Source: Nitrospinae bacterium RIFCSPLOWO2_12_FULL_45_22 (lineage in GTDB: Bacteria; 2-12-FULL-45-22). From it: a stretch of DNA of 9,849 bases. A program made the translations under genes and the position numbers. Positions 1 through 6,331 of this stretch are shown here, one piece after another (position 1 is the first letter of the stretch; each line of letters starts with the position of its first letter). The notes beneath the pieces are model-generated. The model saw only the letters and a list, made by a program, of their open reading frames with translations, was not told the origin of the DNA and did not search any database. The stretch spans positions 1 through 9,849 of the forward strand of contig MHDQ01000032.1 in assembly GCA_001803565.1 (NCBI GenBank), read 5' to 3'.

Positions 1-2
1 TG

Positions 3-1292
3 AACGACCGTTCGTGGGAGGAGGAGAAACGCGTCCTGTACGTGGCCATGACCAGGGCAAAGGAACGGCTGATCCTTACTGGTGCATTGAAGGATGATGA
101 TAAATCTTATATGGGATTAATTACAAAAGCCGTGAGGGATGCCGCTGGCATTGAGCTTGGAGACGAAACATTTATGAACCTTTTGTCCCCAAAGGATGAG
201 GAAAATTTATCACCCTCCCCTAACCCCTCCCATCAAGGGAGGGGAAATAGCGGAGACTCGACGTCAAGGGAGGGGAAGAAAACAAGTGAGGAAGATAAAA
301 CAATTGCAGAAAAATTCCCTCTCCCCTTGCGGGAGAGGGTCAGGGTGAGGGGTGTTTCTCAAGGAAGTTTTCCTTTAGGAAACGCAGAGATTTTTGTAGA
401 GCATTTCAGGTTTGATGGAACACGCCATCCCTCAAAACCCACAAGAGAAAACAAAATGGATATCGATTGGACGGCTTTTGTCGAAATATGGAAGGAAAGA
501 GAGGCGGCAATGATTGAGGCGACCAGGAAGTCTCTCTTTGTCTCTCCATCGACTATTACCGATGAAGAAACGATTGCGCACGACATGCTCCCTGTCCCGG
601 GTAGAGTTGAAAGAGCTTCGGAAATCCATCCAAACCACGCTGCGTTGATCGGTTCCATCTGCCACCGTGTATTGGAGGAATGGGATTTCCATGGATCTCC
701 CCAAGAGCTTCAAAGGTCAGTCGAGTCTGTTGTAAAATGGGCTATTACCTTTGGAAAAGGTGAAATAGAATCACCTGCTCAATTTCAAGGAGAAAATATT
801 TCCATATCCCCTCCTTGTGAAGGAGGGAATTTGGAAAAGCATCTTCACACCTCCCCTTTATCCCCTCCTTGTGAAGGAGGGGAAGGAGGGGAGGTTATAA
901 AACCCCAATTTACTCCTTTTAATACCTTGCAAATTCAAGACATAGAATTGATAAAAACAGAGGTAATAAAAATACTTTCCAATTTCATTGACTCAGAGGC
1001 TTATAAAGAATTACAGAGCGCACAAATACTCGGACGCGAAATACCCATCCTGCTCAAGTGGAACGGGCAGATCATGAGAGGCACGATTGATATTATCTAC
1101 AAAATAGACAACCGTCTTATCATTGCCGATTATAAAACAGATCATGTTAAACCATCAGACCTTCAGGCAAGGGCGGAGAAATATCAACATCAGAAAGAAG
1201 TTTATGTTGAAGCAGTCAACCGTTGCCTTCAAATTGACAACCCCGAATTCAAACTCATTTTTATTAGGGTAGGTAAGGCTGTATCTATTTGA
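3..1292 (+). CDS. AddA/RecB-like helicase-nuclease, C-terminal part (5' end outside window)
   Basis: This is the C-terminal part of a UvrD-type (SF1) helicase fused to a PD-(D/E)XK nuclease, as in AddA/RecB subunits that process double-strand DNA ends in the cytoplasm for recombinational repair. The frame is open from base 3. Bases 18-80 encode helicase motif VI (EEEKRVLYVAMTRAKERLIL). A linker follows, then the nuclease domain: GSICHRVLEEW (about 648-683), GTIDIIY with its Asp at 1089-1091, IADYKTD with Asp at 1128-1130 and Lys at 1134-1136, and the YQHQKEVYVEAV helix (about 1182-1217). These match the GxxxH, D, DxK and QxxxY motifs of AddA-type nucleases. The frame ends at TGA 1290-1292. 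It is unusual in carrying G/C-rich palindromic repeats translated in frame as Pro/Gly/Arg-rich segments at about 207-245, 315-356, 804-827 and 846-896. An AddB-like partner might lie upstream, outside the window. Family assignment is strong; AddA rather than another UvrD/PD-(D/E)XK fusion is inferred. Confidence 0.88.
   Translation, partial: NDRSWEEEKRVLYVAMTRAKERLILTGALKDDDKSYMGLITKAVRDAAGIELGDETFMNLLSPKDEENLSPSPNPSHQGRGNSGDSTSREGKKTSEEDKTIAEKFPLPLRERVRVRGVSQGSFPLGNAEIFVEHFRFDGTRHPSKPTRENKMDIDWTAFVEIWKEREAAMIEATRKSLFVSPSTITDEETIAHDMLPVPGRVERASEIHPNHAALIGSICHRVLEEWDFHGSPQELQRSVESVVKWAITFGKGEIESPAQFQGENISISPPCEGGNLEKHLHTSPLSPPCEGGEGGEVIKPQFTPFNTLQIQDIELIKTEVIKILSNFIDSEAYKELQSAQILGREIPILLKWNGQIMRGTIDIIYKIDNRLIIADYKTDHVKPSDLQARAEKYQHQKEVYVEAVNRCLQIDNPEFKLIFIRVGKAVSI
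207..276. repeat. palindromic repeat inside the addA-like gene, copy 1 plus a half copy
   Basis: A perfect 8-bp inverted repeat, CCCCTCCC (224-231) and GGGAGGGG (237-244) with loop ATCAA, is preceded by a C-rich tail CACCCTCCCCTAA. The right half (TCAAGGGAGGGGA) recurs at 264-276. In the helicase-nuclease frame the first copy reads LSPSPNPSHQGRG and the half copy reads STSREGKK. Sequences of this style are dispersed repeats in many environmental genomes. The frame is kept and no stop is introduced. Confidence 0.75.
315..354. repeat. palindromic repeat inside the addA-like gene, copy 2
   Basis: A perfect 9-bp inverted repeat, CCCTCTCCC (317-325) and GGGAGAGGG (331-339), has loop CTTGC and is followed by the tail TCAGGGTGAGGGGTG. 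It is translated in frame as FPLPLRERVRVRG. This peptide is recognisable as the translation of a widespread dispersed palindrome and not as part of the UvrD or nuclease fold. It sits between helicase motif VI and the nuclease domain. Confidence 0.75.
807..829. repeat. CCCTCCTT-GTG-AAGGAGGG palindrome inside the addA-like gene
   Basis: A perfect 8-bp inverted repeat, CCCTCCTT (809-816) and AAGGAGGG (820-827), has a 3-nt loop GTG. It reads in frame as ISPPCEGG. The same core recurs about 50 bp downstream, and its sequence differs from the repeats at 207-354, so it belongs to a different palindrome family. It falls after the GSICHRVLEEW motif, within the nuclease domain. Confidence 0.72.
849..895. 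repeat. nested palindrome inside the addA-like gene
   Basis: This is a nested inverted repeat. The inner stem is TCCCCTCCTT (861-870) with AAGGAGGGGA (874-883) around loop GTG. The outer arms are ACCTCCCC (849-856) and GGGGAGGT (888-895). It is translated as HTSPLSPPCEGGEGGEV without breaking the frame. Together with the copy at 807-829 it adds a Pro/Gly-rich loop to the nuclease domain ahead of its catalytic Asp residues. Confidence 0.75.
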
Positions 1293-1333
1293 TACTTCCG
1301 ATAAGGAAATAAAAATATCAACAAATAAAATCC

Positions 1334-1362
1334 TTGAAATATGAAAAGGTTAATAGGATAAT
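1334..1362 (+). promoter_or_regulatory. candidate sigma70-type promoter for the restriction operon
   Basis: TTGAAA (1334-1339) and GATAAT (1357-1362) are separated by exactly 17 bp. Each hexamer matches 5 of 6 consensus bases. The site lies in the 161-bp non-coding gap 1293-1453 between the addA-like gene and the restriction gene, about 90 bp ahead of the ATG at 1454. I see no strong terminator in the gap; only a weak 6-bp ATAACT/AGTTAT pairing at 1400-1426. The match is by eye, so activity is inferred. Confidence 0.5.
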
Positions 1363-1453
1363 GCCCTCGTTAAAACTGCCTGAGCAATTATTCCTCTTGA
1401 TAACTATTATTGAAAAGATAAGTTATTTTGCGCAATTTTTAAGTGCATAGCGT

Positions 1454-4444
1454 ATGAAGCAAGTTATCATCGAAAACCCAATTCTAAATTCCCCTTTTGT
1501 AGAACCGAAACGTCATTTCAAGTTTGCTGATGAAGGAATAACTAACGAAATTATTGAGGAACGGCGCATCAGCTCTTATTTCATTCCCATTGCCAGACCC
1601 AAAAAGAAAGGCAACCAATTATCTTTTAATACGGAATGGACAAGAGACCGTATTGAAGAAAATACGTTTGTAAATCAAATTCGCGAAAAAGTATCCTTAT
1701 GGCGAAAAAAGGATTATTACGATATAACAAAAAGAACCAGATTTCTGCTTGATTACTGGAATAATCCTGAGCGTGAGAAGAAACTATTCTTTTGTCAGAT
1801 AGAGGCGCTTGAAACCATAATTTATATCACAGAAGTAGCCGCCAAGCATGGTGATTCGTGGATAGAAAATACCATCCGACAATCAAATCAGGAGGCAAAC
1901 CCACTCCTTTATCGCATTGCCTTCAAAATGGCTACCGGAACTGGAAAAACAGTTGTCATGGCTATGATCATCGCATGGCACGCACTTAATAAGTTTGCAA
2001 ATCCACAGGATGCAAGGTTCTCCGATACATTTTTGATTGTCACCCCCGGCATTACCATTCGTGACCGTTTGAGAGTCCTTTTGCCAAATGACGCAGGAAA
2101 CTATTACCACCAACGTGACATCCTTCCTCAAGATTTACTGGAACAATTGCATAAGGTAAAAATTATTATAACCAATTTCCACGCCTTTAAGCTCAGGGAA
2201 AAATCAGATGCAGCGAGACTTACCAAGGATATTTTGTCAACTAAAACCGGAGCATTTACAGAAACCCCGGATGAGATGGTACGTCGTGTCTGCCGTGAAT
2301 TAGGTTCCAAGAAAAATATTATCGTTATAAACGACGAGTCCCATCACTGCTATCGCCGTCGTACAGAAGAGGCAGGGGCAATTCATGAATTGCCCCTACC
2401 TGGTGAAGAGCGAAAAGAGGCTGAAAAAAGGAACGAAGAAGCCCGTATCTGGATTTCCGGGCTGGAGGCAGTTAAGGCAAAGATTGGTGTCAAAGTTGTC
2501 TACGACCTTTCTGCAACCCCATTCTTCCTTCGGGGTTCAGGATATCCGGAGGGCACACTCTTCCCGTGGGTTGCATCAGACTTTTCCCTCGTGGATGCCA
2601 TCGAATCCGGCATCGTAAAGATTCCCCGTGTGCCTGTAGCCGATGACCAGATGACCGGTAGTCAGCCAGCTTACCGCGATCTGTGGATACGCATCCGTGA
2701 TGATTTACCCAAAAAGGGAAGAAAGACACACGCCGTAAGCGGTGAACCGAAACTCCCCGCAGAACTTCAGGGCGCTATTCATAGCCTCTACGGTAATTAT
2801 GAAAAAGCCTATAAATTATGGGAACAAAGCGGACAGGGAACACCGCCTGTCTTTATCGTAGTCTGCAATAATACCAATGTTTCAAAGCTTGTATTTGATT
2901 ACATCTCTGGCTGGGAGAAGATATTGCCTGACGGCGTTACTATTATTGTCCCTGGACAGTTGCCTATCTTTAACAATGAAAAAAACGGCAGATGGAACGA
3001 AAGACCAAACACAATTCTTATAGACAGCGAGCAACTCGAATCAGGCGAGTCAATGAGTGACGAATTCAAAAAGATCGCCGCTATAGAGATTGAAGAGTTT
3101 AAAGCAGAGTACCGTAAGCGTTATCCCGGACGCGATACAGAAAAGCTTACCAATGAAGACCTGCTTCGCGAGGTGATGAACACGGTCGGCAAGACCGGCA
3201 AATTGGGTGAAAACATTAAATGCGTCGTAAGCGTCTCAATGCTTACCGAGGGATGGGACGCAAATACCGTTACTCATATCCTGGGCGTTCGCGCATTTGG
3301 CACGCAGCTTCTCTGTGAACAGGTTGTCGGCAGAGGGCTTCGTAGGATAAGTTATCGCACAAATGACAATGAGATGTTTAAGCCTGAGTACGCAGAGGTG
3401 TATGGAGTACCATTCTCATTTATCCCATGTTCTGGGTCTACAAATGAACCGGAACCAGGTCCAAAACCTACCCGCGTTTATGCATTGCCAGATCGTATGC
3501 ACCTTGAAATAACCTTTCCGCGTCTTATAGGTTACGGCTATGAGATGCCGGCAGAAAAACTCAAAGCAATCTTCACGGACGACTCTAAACTTATCCTCAG
3601 TACCGCTGATATCCCAACAAAGGTCGAACTTGACCCAATAGTTGGAGAATCCAGCATCCATACACTTGATGACTTAAAAACAAGGCGTATCCAGGAAGTA
3701 GCGTTTCTTCTTGCCAAATTGACGCTGGAAAACCATTTCCAGGACGACAATGGAAATACAAAACCTTATCTCTTTCCTCAGATACTCGACATTACAAGGC
3801 ATTGGCTAAATACGTGTGTAGTGTGTAAGGACAACACCTTTCCACAGCTTTTATTGCTCATTGAGTTTGCCCACAATGCCGCAGAGCGTATCTACAGGGC
3901 AATCGTTCAATCCTCATACGGCACTCAAGCATTAAAGCCTCGTTTGAAGCGTTACGATATTTTAGGTTCCACCCAATATGTCGACTTTGATACGGTGAGG
4001 CCGGTATACCGTACGAAACTAAGCCACATAAGCCATGTGGTTGCAGATACAGACTCATGGGAGCAGAAACTTGCTCAATCACTTGAAGAAATGGACGAGG
4101 TTATATCGTATGCAAAAAACCACAACCTGGGCTTCACCATTCCTTATACATTCAATGGAGAAGAAAAGAACTATGTTCCTGATTTTATTGTCAGGTTGAG
4201 ATTACCTGTAGGGAAGAATAACCATTCGTCCATCCTCAATCTCATTATCGAAGTCACAGGAGAAAGGAAGAAAGAAAAAGAAGCAAAGGTCGCAACGGCA
4301 AGAGACCTCTGGGTACCAGCCGTCAATAACCACGGAGGTTTTGGCACATGGGCATTTCTGGAGATCAGAGACCCGTGGAATGCAAAAACAGAAATCAGAA
4401 ACGCTATAAATACGGTATTGGGAAATGTTAAAACTCTACCTTGA
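1454..4444 (+). CDS. type III-like restriction enzyme subunit (SF2 helicase + PD-(D/E)XK nuclease, BPTD_3080-like)
   Basis: This 996-aa protein is predicted to translocate on and cleave DNA, with its site protected by the downstream methyltransferase. Helicase motifs, in order, are CQIEALE (114-120), Walker A MATGTGKT (159-166), the DEAH-box variant DESHH (294-298), motif III SAT (353-355), motif V region VSMLTEGWDANT (594-605) and motif VI EQVVGRGLRR (622-631). The C-terminal nuclease-like motif is YVPDF (Asp910) followed by IIEVTGE (Glu933). The usual ExK lysine position holds Thr935, with lysines at 939-940. Length and N-terminus (MKQVIIENPILNSPF) fit what I recall of the BPTD_3080 family, so the ATG at 1454 is kept although no clear Shine-Dalgarno precedes it. 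Residues about 307-317 come from a palindromic repeat lying between motifs II and III. The last 20 bp overlap the small ORF at 4425. Family assignment is confident; cutting chemistry and site are unknown. Confidence 0.9.
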   Translation: MKQVIIENPILNSPFVEPKRHFKFADEGITNEIIEERRISSYFIPIARPKKKGNQLSFNTEWTRDRIEENTFVNQIREKVSLWRKKDYYDITKRTRFLLDYWNNPEREKKLFFCQIEALETIIYITEVAAKHGDSWIENTIRQSNQEANPLLYRIAFKMATGTGKTVVMAMIIAWHALNKFANPQDARFSDTFLIVTPGITIRDRLRVLLPNDAGNYYHQRDILPQDLLEQLHKVKIIITNFHAFKLREKSDAARLTKDILSTKTGAFTETPDEMVRRVCRELGSKKNIIVINDESHHCYRRRTEEAGAIHELPLPGEERKEAEKRNEEARIWISGLEAVKAKIGVKVVYDLSATPFFLRGSGYPEGTLFPWVASDFSLVDAIESGIVKIPRVPVADDQMTGSQPAYRDLWIRIRDDLPKKGRKTHAVSGEPKLPAELQGAIHSLYGNYEKAYKLWEQSGQGTPPVFIVVCNNTNVSKLVFDYISGWEKILPDGVTIIVPGQLPIFNNEKNGRWNERPNTILIDSEQLESGESMSDEFKKIAAIEIEEFKAEYRKRYPGRDTEKLTNEDLLREVMNTVGKTGKLGENIKCVVSVSMLTEGWDANTVTHILGVRAFGTQLLCEQVVGRGLRRISYRTNDNEMFKPEYAEVYGVPFSFIPCSGSTNEPEPGPKPTRVYALPDRMHLEITFPRLIGYGYEMPAEKLKAIFTDDSKLILSTADIPTKVELDPIVGESSIHTLDDLKTRRIQEVAFLLAKLTLENHFQDDNGNTKPYLFPQILDITRHWLNTCVVCKDNTFPQLLLLIEFAHNAAERIYRAIVQSSYGTQALKPRLKRYDILGSTQYVDFDTVRPVYRTKLSHISHVVADTDSWEQKLAQSLEEMDEVISYAKNHNLGFTIPYTFNGEEKNYVPDFIVRLRLPVGKNNHSSILNLIIEVTGERKKEKEAKVATARDLWVPAVNNHGGFGTWAFLEIRDPWNAKTEIRNAINTVLGNVKTLP
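2371..2400. repeat. near-perfect palindrome inside the restriction gene
   Basis: The arms GGGGCAATTCA (2375-2385) and TGAATTGCCCC (2386-2396) form a perfect loopless palindrome. It extends outward through A2374/T2397, one mismatch, then GG (2371-2372) with CC (2399-2400). It is translated in frame as AGAIHELPLP in the helicase gene. It differs from the palindromes in the addA-like gene and resembles dispersed GCAGGGGCAATTC-type repeats. It lies in the segment between the DESHH box and SAT motif III. Confidence 0.75.
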
Positions 4445-4595
4445 TGTAAGGGTTGAAATAGAAATGGCTTCCTCTTTAGCAAATAATATAGTGGCTTACG
4501 ATGAGATTGTATATAATATGGCAAAGGAATTTGAAGCAAAAGAGTATTCTGGGAAAAAGCAATTTATGAAAATGCAGAGAAAAACAAAATGTTGA
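4425..4595 (+). CDS. 56-aa hypothetical protein between restriction subunit and ATPase
   Basis: I do not recognise this protein. An uninterrupted frame runs from ATG 4425 to TGA 4593-4595 and fills the otherwise unexplained space between its neighbours. It overlaps the restriction gene's end by 20 bp and the ATPase start by 7 bp (ATGTTGA, with ATG at 4589 and TGA at 4593), an arrangement typical of translational coupling. It starts MLKLYLDVRVEIEMASS and ends KKQFMKMQRKTKC. It is charged, probably helical, Lys-rich at the end, and has no signal peptide or membrane segment. A GGGA four bases before the ATG is only a weak ribosome site; an internal ATG at 4464 would give a 43-aa version. It could be a small accessory subunit or simply open leader sequence that keeps ribosomes moving to the ATPase. 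No function is proposed. Confidence 0.45.
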   Translation: MLKLYLDVRVEIEMASSLANNIVAYDEIVYNMAKEFEAKEYSGKKQFMKMQRKTKC

Positions 4596-6328
4596 CCCGT
4601 ATTCAAATCAGGAACTTTAAAAGGTTAGAGAACGTTGATTTCGACCTTGGTAAATCAGTCGTACTGATTGGCCCGAATAACAGTGGTAAAACTACAGCCC
4701 TTCAGGCCATTGCTCTCTGGGATATAGGACTTCGGTTGTGGAATATAAAGCGTAGCGGAAAGACTTCCCCAGAGAAACGTCCCGGGGTAACAATAAACCG
4801 CAGAGATATTATTGCAATTCCAGTTCCCGTTGCAAATCTCCTGTGGCGTGACTTGCACGTGCGCAATGTTGAACGTGTGGAAGGAAAACCAAGAACTCAA
4901 AATATCTTAATTGAGATCGTTGTTGACGGTGTAACCAACGATAAATCCTGGACGTGTGGTCTTGAATTTGACTATGCTAACGAGGAGTCATTCTATTGCC
5001 GTCCGCTTCGTATAGCCAATGGAAAGCAACCACAAAGGATGCCAATTCCTAAAGAGGCATCCGATATAAGGGTTGCGTTCCTTCCTCCTATGTCAGGTTT
5101 AGCGGCGATTGAACCAAAATTGGAGACAGGCCGAATCAATGTGCTTATCGGTGAAGGCCAAACTGCTCAGGTACTCCGTAATTTGTGTTATCAGATTTAT
5201 GAAAAAACTGATACAAAAAAAGATTGGCAGAAACTAACTGAACACATAGAAAAACTATTCGGAGTAATTCTATTACCACCACAGTATATCAAAGAACGTG
5301 GAGAAATTTCCATGTCTTATAGAGAGGCAGGCAGGACTCAATTTGATATTTCATCTTCTGGTAGGGGATTACAACAAACGTTGCTTTTGTTAGCTCACCT
5401 TTATTCTCATCCCCGTACCGTCCTTCTACTTGATGAGCCTGATGCCCATCTTGAAATTCTCCGTCAAAGACAAATATATCAGTTGTTGACAGAAGTTTCA
5501 GAAAAAATGGGTTCGCAAATAATTGCCGCCAGCCATTCGGAAGTTGTCCTCAATGAAGCGGCTGACCGTGATGTCGTCATTGCCTTTGTTGGAAAGCCGC
5601 ACCGCATTGACGATAGAAGTAAAGGCAGTCAGGTCTTGAAATCCCTTAAAGAAATTGGGTTTGAACACTATTATCTGGCAGAAGAGACAGGATGGGTGCT
5701 TTACCTTGAGGGTTCAACTGATTTGGCAGTTTTAAGGTCATTTGCTGATATTTTGGAACATAAAGATGCACAAAAAGCGCTTGAAAAGCCATTTGTACAT
5801 TATGTAGCTGATCAGCCAGGAGAAGTAAGAAAGCATTTTTGGGGATTGAAATATGCCAAGCAAGATCTGGTTGGAATTGCCTTGTTTGATCGGCTTGATA
5901 AACCACTGCCGGATGACCTGGGTGCGGTTGGATTGCAATGGAAGCGACGTGAATTGGAAAATTACCTCTGTATTGATGAAGTTCTTTTATCTTATGCCCG
6001 ATATGATCAGCCTGATGACCTTTTTGGTAGAGATGAAGCCGCTCGTCGAGGAAAAGCAATGCAAGAATCAATTGCAGAAATATCCTCTGCTTTAAAGACA
6101 CTCAAAAAACTTGATCCTTGGTCATCTGATATTAAGGCTACCGATGATTTTCTTGACCCTTTATTTGATAAGTATTTTGAGAAATTGGGCTTGCCAAATC
6201 TTTTAAGAAAGGCTGATTATCATATCTTAGCACGTTTAGTCCCTAAAGATAAAATCGATCCTGAAATCACCGAAAAATTAGATGCCATTGTTGAAATAGC
6301 AAAAAAAGCAAAGCCAAGAGAGGATTAG
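4589..6328 (+). CDS. OLD-like AAA/ABC-type ATPase with C-terminal TOPRIM-like segment
   Basis: This 579-aa cytoplasmic protein has an SMC/RecF/OLD-like ATPase in its first half. It begins IQIRNFKRLENVDF, with Walker A GPNNSGKTT at 28-36. The ABC signature-like segment is SSSGRGLQQ (255-263), Walker B is VLLLDEPDAHLE (278-289), and the switch histidine lies in ASHS (314-317). The C-terminal half resembles the TOPRIM nuclease of OLD proteins: YLEGSTD (Glu374, Asp378), ALFDRLD (Asp434, Asp437) and WKRRELENYL (451-460). In the family such TOPRIM residues bind metal for DNA cleavage. ATG 4589 is supported by the conserved IRNFK start and by overlap with the stop of the small ORF. Only 3 bp separate its stop from the methyltransferase ATG, so the genes are surely co-transcribed. 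An ATPase here is not part of a minimal type III system. It could be an added effector, a nuclease regulator, or an independent OLD-like defence gene. The ATPase call is firm; TOPRIM activity is inferred. Confidence 0.82.
   Translation: MLTRIQIRNFKRLENVDFDLGKSVVLIGPNNSGKTTALQAIALWDIGLRLWNIKRSGKTSPEKRPGVTINRRDIIAIPVPVANLLWRDLHVRNVERVEGKPRTQNILIEIVVDGVTNDKSWTCGLEFDYANEESFYCRPLRIANGKQPQRMPIPKEASDIRVAFLPPMSGLAAIEPKLETGRINVLIGEGQTAQVLRNLCYQIYEKTDTKKDWQKLTEHIEKLFGVILLPPQYIKERGEISMSYREAGRTQFDISSSGRGLQQTLLLLAHLYSHPRTVLLLDEPDAHLEILRQRQIYQLLTEVSEKMGSQIIAASHSEVVLNEAADRDVVIAFVGKPHRIDDRSKGSQVLKSLKEIGFEHYYLAEETGWVLYLEGSTDLAVLRSFADILEHKDAQKALEKPFVHYVADQPGEVRKHFWGLKYAKQDLVGIALFDRLDKPLPDDLGAVGLQWKRRELENYLCIDEVLLSYARYDQPDDLFGRDEAARRGKAMQESIAEISSALKTLKKLDPWSSDIKATDDFLDPLFDKYFEKLGLPNLLRKADYHILARLVPKDKIDPEITEKLDAIVEIAKKAKPRED
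6318..6324 (+). promoter_or_regulatory. ribosome binding site for the methyltransferase
   Basis: GAGAGGA lies 7 nt before ATG 6332, inside the last codons of the ATPase gene whose TAG is at 6326-6328. It fixes the methyltransferase start and implies that its translation is coupled to the ATPase gene. Confidence 0.65.
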
Positions 6329-6331
6329 TTT

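Noticed and set aside
207-895. Repeats could be read as a CRISPR array
   Set aside because: The units are self-complementary, of different families, irregularly spaced, and lie inside a continuous protein frame.
1400-1426. ATAACT/AGTTAT pairing upstream of the restriction gene as a terminator
   Set aside because: Only 6 AT-rich base pairs with a 15-nt loop; too weak to call.
5646-6101. 151-codon minus-strand frame within the ATPase gene
   Set aside because: Opposite the conserved TOPRIM-like segment, no ribosome site or domain; a shadow frame.
1-6328. Gabija-like pair: UvrD-type helicase plus OLD/TOPRIM ATPase in one neighbourhood
   Set aside because: The UvrD-type gene carries an AddA-like nuclease domain and is separated from the ATPase by a promoter-bearing gap and a complete restriction gene; the ATPase is coupled to the methyltransferase instead.
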